Positions 1-5,829 of a stretch of 23,165 bases of DNA are shown here, one piece after another. Within the stretch, counting starts at the first letter, position 1, and each line of letters opens with the position of its first letter. This stretch comes from a virus. The stretch lies in the IMG/VR virus record IMGVR_UViG_3300007532_000005, positions 1-23,165 of that record. The stretch is one strand, 5' to 3'. The notes under the pieces are model-generated. The model searched no databases. It was not told where the DNA came from and saw nothing but the letters and a program-made list of their open reading frames with translations. Made by a program: the position numbers and the translations under genes.

Positions 1-239
1 CGCTCATAGTCCTCGCCCGTGTCGAGTCGTTCACACCGGCCGCATTTGTTGTGGTCGTTCCACTCCGCGACGGGTTGGGCGACGCGCTTGGGGTCATCCA
101 TCTGCTCCACGGTGGCGCAGCGGTTGGTGTGATACGAACGGGCGCTGGAGTTGCCCCGCGCAATCCATACCTCGGGTGCGTCGTCGGGGACCGTGAGAAC
201 GCGCGGGTCGGTCCCGTCCGGGCGGGCGGCGTCACTCAT
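1..239 (-). CDS. Small cysteine-containing protein, C-terminus cut by window edge
   Basis: Open reading frame running from an ATG at 239 off the left edge; 79 residues are visible without a stop. The start overlaps the end of the upstream gene by 8 nt (ATGAGTGA), the arrangement seen repeatedly in this operon. The visible part has a histidine/cysteine stretch (YHTNRCATVEQ) and, about 30 residues later, a Cys-X2-Cys pair (KCGRCERL), so a small zinc-binding fold is plausible. I do not recognise a family. It belongs to the run of small minus-strand proteins starting at 2430; the function is unknown. Confidence 0.6.
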   Translation of the reverse strand, partial: MSDAARPDGTDPRVLTVPDDAPEVWIARGNSSARSYHTNRCATVEQMDDPKRVAQPVAEWNDHNKCGRCERLDTGEDYE

Positions 240-492
240 CGGCCTCCCCCGCCGCACACGCGGCCTCGTAGATGCTGCGGTCGTTCGGACCTTTCGGTGG
301 CGAGCCGGTACAACTCAGGCACACGGGTTTGCTGTCGGGATACATGGCGGGCGTTTTCTCGATAATCGGGTTCGTGGCGGTCTGGAGGTGGCGACAGTCC
401 GGGTCCAAGTGAATCCGTTTTGTGCCGGAACTGCGGTTAGTGGTCACGTAGATGCGATCCGGGTCAACGTCGGAAAGGGTCTTACGAGTCAT
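232..492 (-). CDS. Small hypothetical protein with Cys/His pairs
   Basis: 86 residues starting MTRKTLSDVD. An in-frame ATG two codons earlier (498) is an equally possible start, and longer readings run through the upstream gene and look like shadow sequence. The centre contains HLDPDCRHLQ and, about 30 residues on, VCLSC, which together could bind one zinc ion. The C-terminus is acidic (AGEADE). The gene overlaps its upstream neighbour by 11 nt and its downstream neighbour by 8 nt, so translation is probably coupled. No family assigned. Confidence 0.6.
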   Translation of the reverse strand: MTRKTLSDVDPDRIYVTTNRSSGTKRIHLDPDCRHLQTATNPIIEKTPAMYPDSKPVCLSCTGSPPKGPNDRSIYEAACAAGEADE

Positions 493-607
493 TATCATAG
501 CCTCGGGTCGGCGGCACGGCCTCACACGGGAGGTGGTTGGGGAGCTTTGCGACAGTCTCACCGCAGTACGGGCACACGCTCGGCGGCTTGTTTTTGCCTT
601 TAGTCAT
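482..607 (-). CDS. 41-residue zinc-ribbon-type micro-protein
   Basis: Starts MTKGKNKPPS at an ATG overlapping the end of the upstream gene by 8 nt (ATGACTAA). A longer in-frame reading exists but is shadow sequence. The core is CPYCGETVAKLPNHLPC: Cys-X2-Cys followed by His-X3-Cys, a single C2HC zinc knuckle of the CPxCG type. Haloarchaea are known to make many very small CPxCG zinc-finger proteins, mostly of regulatory or unknown role. A DNA-, RNA- or protein-binding adaptor is the natural guess, but the partner is not evident. Confidence 0.65.
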   Translation of the reverse strand: MTKGKNKPPSVCPYCGETVAKLPNHLPCEAVPPTRGYDNDS

Positions 608-866
608 TGGTGTGGATAGCCTCGGCAACGCCGATACGCCGCCACGTGTCTCCGCTGTCGCGCACTTCAACGAACGCCCCGCGGGCGTCGCCGTCAAGCC
701 GGACGGTGCCTAAGTCCCGCGTCGGACTGAGCTTCATGGTCCAGCCGTCGCCCGTTGCGAACGCTTCCGTGACGGGTCCGGCGACGGTGTTGATACTCGC
801 GCCGTTGCTTTGTCGGTACTTTACGATGGCGTGTGTGCCTACGGGTTTGGGTTCTATATCGCTCAT
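600..866 (-). CDS. Hypothetical acidic small protein
   Basis: 88 residues from the ATG at 866 (MSDIEPKPVG), chosen because it overlaps the upstream stop as ATGA. The sequence alternates short hydrophobic and charged stretches (HAIVKYRQ, GWTMKLSPT, GTVRLDGD, AFVEVRD), as expected of a small beta-barrel or SH3-like fold. It has no cysteines and no membrane segment. It sits in the left-hand small-protein operon. Function not recognised. Confidence 0.6.
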   Translation of the reverse strand: MSDIEPKPVGTHAIVKYRQSNGASINTVAGPVTEAFATGDGWTMKLSPTRDLGTVRLDGDARGAFVEVRDSGDTWRRIGVAEAIHTND

Positions 867-1063
867 TGGTCGAGTTTTGTGAGTCGCTGATTGATACACG
901 CGATACGGTCGGGGCGCGGGTCGGCACGGTCGGCCTCGGCGCTCGCGGCGGCGCGCAGGCGCTCGGGGTCAGACTCATTACCGACCCGAATCTCAAAGAA
1001 GCGGTCGGGCCATGACGTGGCCGCGTCGCCCCACTTGTCGGCGGGGAGGTGGCCGCTTGTCAT
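863..1063 (-). CDS. 66-residue hypothetical protein
   Basis: Starts at the ATG at 1063, overlapping the winged-helix gene upstream (ATGA), and ends overlapping the next gene the same way. The N-terminal half has a tryptophan-containing stretch (SWPDRFFEIRVGNESDPERL) and the C-terminal half is predicted helical and highly charged. No metal-binding or catalytic motif is visible. Translational coupling on both sides argues that it is a real gene. Function unknown. Confidence 0.6.
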   Translation of the reverse strand: MTSGHLPADKWGDAATSWPDRFFEIRVGNESDPERLRAAASAEADRADPRPDRIACINQRLTKLDQ

Positions 1064-1623
1064 GCGTCGCCCTCAACAAAGTCCGATAGTTCAAGCACCG
1101 GGTCGTTCTTGATTTGCTCGCGCTCCTCGTCAGTCAGGCCGTCGTCGCTGTTGTCGTTGGTCATGTCGTAGGGTGGCGTCCAATCGGGATCGCGTGCGAG
1201 CTTCGCCGCGTCGTGGTCGTTGACGACCTCCTCAAGCGCCGCCTCTTGTGTGTCGCCGTTGACCACCGCGCGGGCGACCGTCACCACGTCGCTCTTGAGT
1301 TCCGACAGCGTGGGGCGTGGGTCCGGGTCGACCTCGCCGCGTAGGTATCGCTCCCCGCGAGCGGTGAGGACGTGGACATATGCCTCGTGGCCGCTCGGGT
1401 TGGTGCGCTTTTCCGACCGTTCAACGCAGCCCATGCGGAGGAGTTCGTTGACGCGTGGCCGGAGCGCGTTGCTTGAGTGTTCAGGGAAGCGGTCGGAGAG
1501 TTCCGACGTGGTGGCCGGCGTCTCGGCAATTGACGCGGCGACTTTGCGCCGCAGCGATACGTCCTCGCCGGACTCTTTGACGTGCTTGTACGCGTCGGTT
1601 TTGGTTTGAGGCGTACTACTCAT
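1060..1623 (-). CDS. Winged-helix DNA-binding protein
   Basis: 187 residues from MSSTPQTKTD; the ATG overlaps the stop of the upstream gene (ATGA), so I prefer it to the longer MEGDGR start. Residues about 22-95 read as a winged helix-turn-helix: VAASIAETPATTSELSDRF, then a recognition-helix-like segment (SSNALRPRVNELLRMGCVER) and a wing ending VLTARGERYL. The C-terminal half is acidic and helical (EEVVNDHDAAKLARD, LTDEEREQIKNDPVLEL) and may mediate dimerisation or partner binding. It lies directly downstream of a second, shorter winged-helix gene and the RHH-like regulator. A transcription regulator of early genes is likely; the target is not identifiable from sequence. Confidence 0.75.
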   Translation of the reverse strand: MSSTPQTKTDAYKHVKESGEDVSLRRKVAASIAETPATTSELSDRFPEHSSNALRPRVNELLRMGCVERSEKRTNPSGHEAYVHVLTARGERYLRGEVDPDPRPTLSELKSDVVTVARAVVNGDTQEAALEEVVNDHDAAKLARDPDWTPPYDMTNDNSDDGLTDEEREQIKNDPVLELSDFVEGDA

Positions 1624-1826
1624 GCGTCCGTCACCTTCCACGTATCGCCAACGCGGTATATCTCGCCACGCGCCTCCAGCGCGTCCAGCGTCTCACGCAC
1701 GGCCGCAAGGTCCGCGTCCGTCTCGGCGTGCGCGGTGGCAACGAGTAAGTCGTGAGTGATACTGCCGTAATCGCTAATCAAGCCGAGGATTACACGGCGG
1801 ACGCTCGGCGTGTCGGTCTTACTCAT
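1620..1826 (-). CDS. Small winged-helix protein
   Basis: 68 residues from MSKTDTPSVR. The ATG overlaps the end of the RHH-like gene by 8 nt. The whole protein is one compact winged-helix-like domain: helix VRRVILGLISDYG, helix SITHDLLVATAHAE, recognition helix LAAVRETLDALEARGE, then a wing IYRVGDTWKVTDA. Such minimal domains act as phage and archaeal repressors or as architectural DNA binders. It sits between two other DNA-binding proteins, so this is a regulatory cluster. Confidence 0.7.
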   Translation of the reverse strand: MSKTDTPSVRRVILGLISDYGSITHDLLVATAHAETDADLAAVRETLDALEARGEIYRVGDTWKVTDA

Positions 1827-2430
1827 TGTATCCAGCCTCATACTCGTCGGGGAACTCGTCTTGTGCTTCTTTGTGGAGTCCGTCTTTCATGTTTTCCTCA
1901 AGCTCTGCGTGTCGCTCCTCGGTGACAAGCACCTTGTCGGTTGCGGGATGGGTCATAAGGTCAAAGTGGTCAACCAAATGCTCAACGTATCGCTTCGCGG
2001 TGTCACGGCGGAAGCCGTATTCTTGTTTGATAACGCCGCGGAGGTCGTCGCGTGTGACCTCTTGGAAGTCGTCGCCGTGATTATCGCGGAGGCACTTCGC
2101 CAACCACGCGACTTTCTTGTCCGTGCCCGTGTTGGACGGCGGCTTTTCGGTCGGCGTCGGCGGTCGCGTGTGTGTGTGTTCACGCTCGGGAACGGTGTCC
2201 GTGCCCCCGTCCGTGGGGGCCGCCCCGACCGCCTCCTCAATCCGGGCGATCCGCTTTTCAATCCGTTGGTCGACGGGGCGCTCCTCATGCCGAAGGTACT
2301 CCCGTATGGCGTTATCAAGCTCGTCGCCGAGGTTGCCGCGGACGCTTCCCTTCCGCTCCTCCACGTCCTCGCGGAGCCGCTTCCAGAGCGTCGCGTCCAC
2401 CTTCGGCCCGACTTGAACCCGGTCAGACAC
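1819..2430 (-). CDS. Ribbon-helix-helix-like DNA-binding regulator with C-terminal HTH
   Basis: 203 residues from a GTG at 2430 (VSDRVQVGPKVD). An earlier GTG at 2457 is possible, but a TATA-like TTAGTGTATA is centred about 27 bp upstream of 2430, fitting a leaderless start there. The first 45 residues resemble the MetJ/Arc ribbon-helix-helix type: a short strand (RVQVGPKVD), then two helices (ATLWKRLREDVEERKG and GDELDNAIREYL). A coiled-coil-like stretch, a Pro/Thr-rich linker (residues about 75-100) and a second helical domain follow (about 103-165, FRRDTAKRYVEHLVDHFDL), possibly a winged helix. As first gene of the left operon, next to a large AT-rich dyad at 2479-2519, it is a good candidate autoregulator. 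Confidence 0.7.
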   Translation of the reverse strand: MSDRVQVGPKVDATLWKRLREDVEERKGSVRGNLGDELDNAIREYLRHEERPVDQRIEKRIARIEEAVGAAPTDGGTDTVPEREHTHTRPPTPTEKPPSNTGTDKKVAWLAKCLRDNHGDDFQEVTRDDLRGVIKQEYGFRRDTAKRYVEHLVDHFDLMTHPATDKVLVTEERHAELEENMKDGLHKEAQDEFPDEYEAGYNE

Positions 2431-2478
2431 GGCAATCACCCGCCGAGTTGTATACACTAAGCGTACACTCGCGCCCTA

Positions 2479-2519
2479 TACTACTACTAACTAATCCTAA
2501 TGTATAGTAAGTAGTAGTA
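2479..2519. promoter_or_regulatory. AT-rich dyad, operator candidate
   Basis: Arms 2479-2493 and 2505-2519 (15 bp, one mismatch) flank an 11-nt spacer: TACTACTACTAACTA pairs with TAGTAAGTAGTAGTA. The element lies in the otherwise GC-rich gap immediately upstream of the left operon and contains TATA-like DNA. A related CTACTTA-containing dyad lies at 4712-4769. Inferred role: binding site for a dimeric repressor, perhaps the RHH-like protein encoded just downstream. Confidence 0.55.
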
Positions 2520-2533
2520 GTTGGGCGGACTCG

Positions 2534-2577
2534 ACGGGGGCGCAGCCCCCGTCTACGGGGCGGCGTAGCCGCCCCGT
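2534..2577. repeat. Two tandem perfect GC-rich hairpins
   Basis: Hairpin 1: arms 2534-2541 and 2545-2552 (ACGGGGGC/GCCCCCGT, 3-nt loop GCA). Hairpin 2: arms 2555-2564 and 2568-2577 (ACGGGGCGGC/GCCGCCCCGT, 3-nt loop GTA). Both are perfect, separated by 2 nt, and lack a clear T-tract. They lie between the HNH gene and the next minus-strand promoter, so they may end HNH transcription, or mark a mobile or recombination element. RNA or cruciform structure is inferred, not shown. Confidence 0.6.
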
Positions 2578-2658
2578 CATGCGATTCGGTGTTTTCACCG
2601 CTACCGCCTACACTCTTTTTTTGGCCGTGGACACACACACGCGCGATTTGCCGCGTGG

Positions 2659-3360
2659 TCATGCGTCATCCCCCACGAACGGTTTGGGATCTTCGCACGC
2701 TATCCGGCGGCCGTTTGTGTCTGTAGGGTGGTTCGGGACTTGCCACCCTGCGGCATTAATCGCTTCCGTCCATGAACCGAACCGCTTGACATACGTGGGG
2801 CGAGACGGGCCGGGCCATCCGTCAATATCTCCGCCCGTGGGAACATATCCGAACTCGGAGACAAACGCGTTTATCCACTCTAACATCTCCTCATCCGTGT
2901 ATTCTTTTTGTTGAATCTTCTCAAGCTTGTCCGGGTGCTTCTTGGCGTGTTCCTCCGCCGTTAGCACTTCAAGATTTTCCGGGCGATTGTCCCACTTGAC
3001 GCCGTTCTTATGATGGACGTGATACTCACCACTTGAGTATACTTTGTGTGGATCGGCACCGTCCGCGACGGCTAACAACTGATGGACGAACGTGGTAGAA
3101 AATCCGTCCATATCAGTCGTCCCGCTCCACACGCAGTATCCGCTTGCGTCATCCCCGTATGCGACCTTATTCACACGCGGGCCTGTGTTATCTCCGCCCG
3201 TTGAGCCATGACGGTCTATATCATAGCGTTCAAACCACTCCCAAATGGTCTTTTCGTGGACGTTATACCGCTCAGCTATCTCTTGTAAGGTCAGATCCTC
3301 CTCCCAGTATAGTGCGCGAAGCACTTGCGGGTCTTTGTATCGCTTTTTCGTTGCTGACAT
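2659..3360 (-). CDS. HNH homing-endonuclease-like protein with N-terminal HTH and C-terminal repeat
   Basis: 233 residues. Residues about 10-43 form a helix-turn-helix (YWEEDLTLQEIAERYNVHEK). Residues about 90-142 form an HNH nuclease: VHQLLAVADG, then VHHKNGVKWDNRPENLEVL with the paired histidines and both asparagines intact, then HAKKH. Residues about 153-206 match the homing-endonuclease-associated repeat pattern (aromatic-rich helices YTDEEMLEWINAFVSEFG and FGSWTEAINAAGW). This fits a free-standing homing endonuclease that nicks or cuts DNA and spreads itself between viruses. The gene is visibly AT-richer than its neighbours and is flanked by hairpins, consistent with separate acquisition. 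A TTTAA box near 3394-3398 could start transcription. It is paralogous to 21844-22410. Confidence 0.88.
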   Translation of the reverse strand: MSATKKRYKDPQVLRALYWEEDLTLQEIAERYNVHEKTIWEWFERYDIDRHGSTGGDNTGPRVNKVAYGDDASGYCVWSGTTDMDGFSTTFVHQLLAVADGADPHKVYSSGEYHVHHKNGVKWDNRPENLEVLTAEEHAKKHPDKLEKIQQKEYTDEEMLEWINAFVSEFGYVPTGGDIDGWPGPSRPTYVKRFGSWTEAINAAGWQVPNHPTDTNGRRIACEDPKPFVGDDA

Positions 3361-3410
3361 GGTGGTCCGACGAACCCACCTCTAACCGGCACGTTAAAGT
3401 GCGCGGGTCG

Positions 3411-3444
3411 CGTAGAAAGACCACGCCCAAGCGGCCTTTCTACG
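3411..3444. terminator. Inverted repeat, possible terminator
   Basis: Perfect 9-bp arms CGTAGAAAG (3411-3419) and CTTTCTACG (3436-3444) around a 16-nt GC-rich loop. It lies 42-75 nt beyond the stop of the zinc-finger gene (minus strand) and upstream of the HNH gene. A terminator for the GIY-YIG operon is the simplest reading, though no T-tract follows; an operator for the HNH promoter is the alternative. Confidence 0.4.
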
Positions 3445-3485
3445 GGGCGAGCTTCCGTCGGTAGTGCTACGTATACACGCCGGTA

Positions 3486-3806
3486 CTAAAAGTCTTGTGA
3501 CAGGGTAACGCCGGACTCCACACACGTCCCCTCATGCTGCGCCAAGCCGCCCGCGCTTTGGAACGCCTTGCCGCAGTCGGCACACGTCACGCACTCGGTC
3601 CAGCCCTCGGGCGTCTCGACACACGGCGGCGTGTCGTGGTCATGCGCGCACTCGCCCGTCGCGTGATACCGGAGCGTGTCACGGTTGCGCCCGTTCCACG
3701 TGCGAAGCTCCGCGACGGACTCATGGCCCAACAGCCGCTCGCGGATCGCCGCGCACTCCTCCGCGTCAACGCGCTCGGGCGTCGCGTAGCTGCGGCCGTC
3801 AACCAT
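3486..3806 (-). CDS. C2HC zinc-finger protein
   Basis: 106 residues from MVDGRSYATP; the ATG overlaps the stop of the GIY-YIG gene as TAATG, so longer readings are rejected. Residues 75-95 form a classical finger, C75-X2-C78-X12-H91-X3-C95, with the usual hydrophobic core (CGKAFQSAGGLAQH). A His/Cys cluster at about 48-62 (YHATGECAHDHDTPPC) may bind a second metal. The N-terminal part is helical (DAEECAAIRERLLG). Zinc fingers of this kind are common in haloarchaeal viruses and are taken to bind nucleic acid. Co-translation with the nuclease suggests a shared task, such as targeting, but this is inference. Confidence 0.75.
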   Translation of the reverse strand: MVDGRSYATPERVDAEECAAIRERLLGHESVAELRTWNGRNRDTLRYHATGECAHDHDTPPCVETPEGWTECVTCADCGKAFQSAGGLAQHEGTCVESGVTLSQDF

Positions 3807-4207
3807 TAGAACAGTTCCCCGTTCGCATACGCCACCGTCTCGGCGTCCGATAGCGCCCGCGCACGGTCGCGCTCGGCCACGCCCGTCCGCTCGCCCGGCC
3901 ACACGCCAACCACGTCCGTCACGGCAAACGCGCGGAGCAACGACGCCCGACGCACCTCGCCGCGGGCGTGGTCCATGAGCCGGTCATAGACGTGGCCGGA
4001 CTCGCCGACGTAGACGACGCGCTCGGCGGCGGCAAGCTGTTCTGCCATGTCGTCGGGAAACGGGTGGTCCGCGACCGACAGGCGAGCGCGCTGGATGCTG
4101 TCGACGCTATCGGGGACGGCCACGGCGAGCGCGTACACGCCCGGCCCTTTGCTGTCGGCAAGGTGGCCGGCGTGGTCAAGGCGTTCGTGGAAGTCGGTCG
4201 GGGTCAT
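3806..4207 (-). CDS. GIY-YIG nuclease-like protein
   Basis: 133 residues from MTPTDFHERL (ATG overlapping the upstream stop as ATGA; a longer reading adds shadow sequence). GIY-YIG signatures are visible: GVYAL at 23-27, VVYVGES at 64-70 (the YIG half), then DRLMDH with R76 and H80, and a late Glu (E123 in DAETVAY) in about the right place for the metal-binding residue. The insert between the halves is longer than in the simplest members. Family members cut DNA in homing, repair or restriction. The coupled zinc finger downstream could supply DNA binding. Whether it cuts host DNA, rival viruses or its own replication intermediates is not visible. Confidence 0.72.
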   Translation of the reverse strand: MTPTDFHERLDHAGHLADSKGPGVYALAVAVPDSVDSIQRARLSVADHPFPDDMAEQLAAAERVVYVGESGHVYDRLMDHARGEVRRASLLRAFAVTDVVGVWPGERTGVAERDRARALSDAETVAYANGELF

Positions 4208-4428
4208 TGAATCTCTACCGCGTTCTTTTCCCACGCCACGACTGGTTTCGGGTCCGACCACTTATTTCGACACCGTTTCATCAACTCGTCGGCGTCCGCC
4301 TCCTCTTGAAACACGCCGATACACTCCGGGTGGGGGCTATCCATCCAGCGCACCGTAACAGTATAGACCGTGCCGGCGAGTGTGGCCGTGTTCACACTTC
4401 CCGCCGTTAGGGTGTCTTGCTCGCTCAT
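4204..4428 (-). CDS. 74-residue hypothetical protein
   Basis: Starts MSEQDTLTAG at 4428, overlapping the stop of the preceding small gene (ATGA). It has a beta-rich N-terminus (TATLAGTVYTVTVRWMD), then a helical segment containing EEADADELMKRCRNKW. No recognised domain. It is the third gene of the minus-strand operon starting at 4704 and is coupled on both sides. Confidence 0.6.
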   Translation of the reverse strand: MSEQDTLTAGSVNTATLAGTVYTVTVRWMDSPHPECIGVFQEEADADELMKRCRNKWSDPKPVVAWEKNAVEIQ

Positions 4429-4586
4429 TCTATCTCACCCGTCGCAAACGCCCGCGTCACGTCGCCGCCATGCGTCCGAATCCACACGTAGGGCGTGCCG
4501 TCCGCGGTGCGCGTGGCCGCCTCGGGCGGGGCGTGCGTGCGGTGGCCGTCCGGCGTGGCATACGCGATTGTCATGCGGTTAGACAT
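4425..4586 (-). CDS. 53-residue hypothetical protein
   Basis: Starts at the ATG at 4586, which overlaps the end of the 41-residue gene, and ends in an ATGA overlap with the next gene. The sequence reads MSNRMTIAYATPDG, then RTHAPPEAATRTADG, ending YVWIRTHGGDVTRAFATGEIE. It is beta-strand-like with no cysteines. Tight coupling on both sides and halophile-like composition support it as a real gene. Function unknown. Confidence 0.55.
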   Translation of the reverse strand: MSNRMTIAYATPDGHRTHAPPEAATRTADGTPYVWIRTHGGDVTRAFATGEIE

Positions 4587-4704
4587 TGTATCCGGCCTCC
4601 TTGAACACGTCGCGCACGGCTTCTTTCATGGTGATACCGCGGTCGTCGGCCAACGACTCGGCTTGCTCGCGCACCGAATCGTGGACTCGCATTAGTTCCG
4701 ACAT
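4579..4704 (-). CDS. 41-residue antitoxin-like helical protein
   Basis: First gene of the minus operon, starting MSELMRVHDS at 4704 just inside the dyad-rich divergent promoter. It is two helices joined by a turn (VREQAESLADDRG, then TMKEAVRDVFKEAGY), the layout of small VapB/RHH-type antitoxin or operator-binding proteins. No toxin-like partner is obvious next to it. A role as dimeric repressor of its own promoter at 4712-4769 is plausible but unproven. Confidence 0.55.
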   Translation of the reverse strand: MSELMRVHDSVREQAESLADDRGITMKEAVRDVFKEAGYNV

Positions 4705-4711
4705 TGCGACC

Positions 4712-4769
4712 GATAGTATGCTATCCACCTACTTAGTTGTTTACTATGCGTTAACTATAAGTAGATAGC
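4712..4769. promoter_or_regulatory. Divergent AT-rich control region with nested dyads
   Basis: This 86-bp gap between divergent starts (4704 minus, 4791 plus) is far AT-richer than its surroundings. It contains GATAG-TATG-CTATC (4712-4725) and a larger imperfect dyad pairing GCTATCCACCTACTTAGTT (about 4720-4738) with AACTATAAGTAGATAGC (about 4753-4769). GATAG recurs near 4763 and 4783. TATA-like AACTAAGTA (minus) and TATAAG (plus) lie at useful distances from the starts. Inferred: divergent promoters under one dimeric repressor. It shares CTACTTA with the dyad at 2479-2519. Confidence 0.55.
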
Positions 4770-4790
4770 AAATAGAGTGTGTGATAGGTC

Positions 4791-4961
4791 ATGTGCGACC
4801 ACCAAAATGCGGTGTGTGTTGATACCACTCCCGCAAGTGACGAAGGACGGTTTTACGAAAAGTATGAGTGCCTGTGTGGCGCTGAGGGTGTGATCACCGG
4901 CAAGGAACAAGACCCGCCCGCGGAGTGGCACCGATCCGGTGAGGTGTTTGCCGATGACTGA
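4791..4961 (+). CDS. 56-residue cysteine-rich micro-protein
   Basis: Starts MCDHQNAVCVDTT at 4791 and ends at a TGA overlapping the next ATG by 8 nt. Cysteines come as CDH, VCV and CLCG, so a Cys/His zinc site is likely. The composition is acidic. It is first of three overlapping plus-strand micro-genes driven by the divergent region at 4712-4769. Such proteins are typical of haloarchaea; no specific function can be given. Confidence 0.6.
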   Translation: MCDHQNAVCVDTTPASDEGRFYEKYECLCGAEGVITGKEQDPPAEWHRSGEVFADD

Positions 4962-5145
4962 GTGCGACGCGTGCGGCCGTGGCGACCGACCGGGCTACTT
5001 CCACGTCAACGGCCGGACGCTCTGCCGGGCGTGTCGCAACGAGGAACAGGGAGACACGCGCTTGCCGGGGCGCACCACGTCGGACCCGCACCGCGAGGCG
5101 TACAACCGCGCTCGCGTGGTCCGCAACGACCGGGGGCAACGATGA
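4954..5145 (+). CDS. 63-residue zinc-ribbon micro-protein
   Basis: Starts MTECDACGRGDRPG at 4954; a longer in-frame start at 4939 lies inside the previous gene and is less likely. Two cysteine pairs, CDAC and CRAC, are separated by about 19 residues with a Tyr/Phe/Val core (GYFHVNGRTL) between them, the layout of a treble-clef or zinc-ribbon domain. The tail is basic (EAYNRARVVRNDRGQR) and could contact nucleic acid. It overlaps both neighbours. Confidence 0.65.
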   Translation: MTECDACGRGDRPGYFHVNGRTLCRACRNEEQGDTRLPGRTTSDPHREAYNRARVVRNDRGQR

Positions 5146-5249
5146 AGTCGTGCCTCCGCTGCGGCGACCCGATTGACCGCGAGGGCGGCGCGTTGCTCCA
5201 ATACTGTGCGTTTTGCGTCCGGCTGGAGCGCCCGGCCGGGTGGGACTAA
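5142..5249 (+). CDS. 35-residue zinc-binding micro-protein
   Basis: Starts MKSCLRCGDPIDREGG at an ATG overlapping the preceding stop (ATGA), and ends at 5249, overlapping the convergent minus-strand gene by 4 nt. It holds CLRCG and CAFC pairs about 15 residues apart, a complete four-cysteine site in a very small protein. Third of a coupled trio of zinc micro-proteins; the order and overlap suggest they are made together. Confidence 0.6.
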   Translation: MKSCLRCGDPIDREGGALLQYCAFCVRLERPAGWD

Positions 5250-5788
5250 GCCGCCGCTTCTTTTGCCAACACGCCGTAGGCGTCGCCGTCCTGTTGCTCG
5301 CCCGTGAGGTGCGCGAGCGGGTCCGTGATTGCCGCCTCGGTGTGTGCGTAGAGGTCAACCGTCCCGTCACTATTGCGGAACAGATACCCTTCCACCTGTT
5401 CAGTCCCGCCGTTCACGGTCCACACGACGTGCGCCGCGCTCAACGGATCGCCGTGCGTGTCCGGCCGGCGCTTGAGTGAGTTAATCAGGTGGAGCGTCGC
5501 CCCGGCAGCTTGGAGGTCTTGAACGACGCCGCGCACGCTGCCGTCCACCGTCCGCACGAACTCGGGATCGTCACGGCCGCCCTTGTCGCTCACTAAGAGA
5601 ATCGCCTTGTCGACCGCAGGGATACGGTCGGCAAGGGGGAACACGCCACGCTTGAAGCGGTGGAGTTCGCGGTACTCGCTCCATGTGAGTTCCGTTTGAT
5701 ACGCACGAGCAAGCCGGAGCGCAATCGCAAGCGCCACGGCAAGCTCCGGGTGCTGCGTCAACACGTCGACCACGGTCGGGAGAGACAT
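5246..5788 (-). CDS. Hypothetical halovirus protein, 180 residues
   Basis: Starts MSLPTVVDVLTQHP at 5788, 27 bp downstream of a T-rich box at 5811-5820. An alanine/leucine-rich helical N-terminus (PELAVALAIALRLARAYQ) is too charged to be a clear membrane anchor. A central segment KAILLVSDKGGRDDPEF resembles a strand-loop at the edge of an alpha/beta fold. The C-terminus has strands (HVVWTVNG, EQVEGYLFRNSDGTVDLYAH). No catalytic motif recognised. It may be transcribed alone. Confidence 0.65.
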   Translation of the reverse strand: MSLPTVVDVLTQHPELAVALAIALRLARAYQTELTWSEYRELHRFKRGVFPLADRIPAVDKAILLVSDKGGRDDPEFVRTVDGSVRGVVQDLQAAGATLHLINSLKRRPDTHGDPLSAAHVVWTVNGGTEQVEGYLFRNSDGTVDLYAHTEAAITDPLAHLTGEQQDGDAYGVLAKEAAA

Positions 5789-5810
5789 ACGCCGCGATAC
5801 GCACGCGTCC

Positions 5811-5820
5811 GCAAAAAGAG
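5811..5820 (-). promoter_or_regulatory. TATA-like box, leaderless promoter candidate
   Basis: On the minus strand CTCTTTTTGC is centred about 27 bp upstream of the ATG at 5788 in otherwise GC-rich DNA. This is the spacing expected for a haloarchaeal leaderless transcript. Confidence 0.5.
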
Positions 5821-5829
5821 GTCGGCCGC

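Noticed and set aside
1810-2460. 216-residue plus-strand ORF
   Set aside because: Mirror of the RHH-like gene and its small downstream neighbour; composition is hydrophobic/Arg-rich, unlike haloarchaeal proteins.
2534-2577. CRISPR-like repeat
   Set aside because: Only two hairpins, no regular spacers, arms of different length.
2423-2662. 79-residue minus-strand ORF starting with an ATGA overlap after the HNH gene
   Set aside because: It reads through both GC hairpins and the AT-rich dyad (TTTTYYT stretch) and into the promoter of the next gene; basic low-complexity content. Most likely non-coding.
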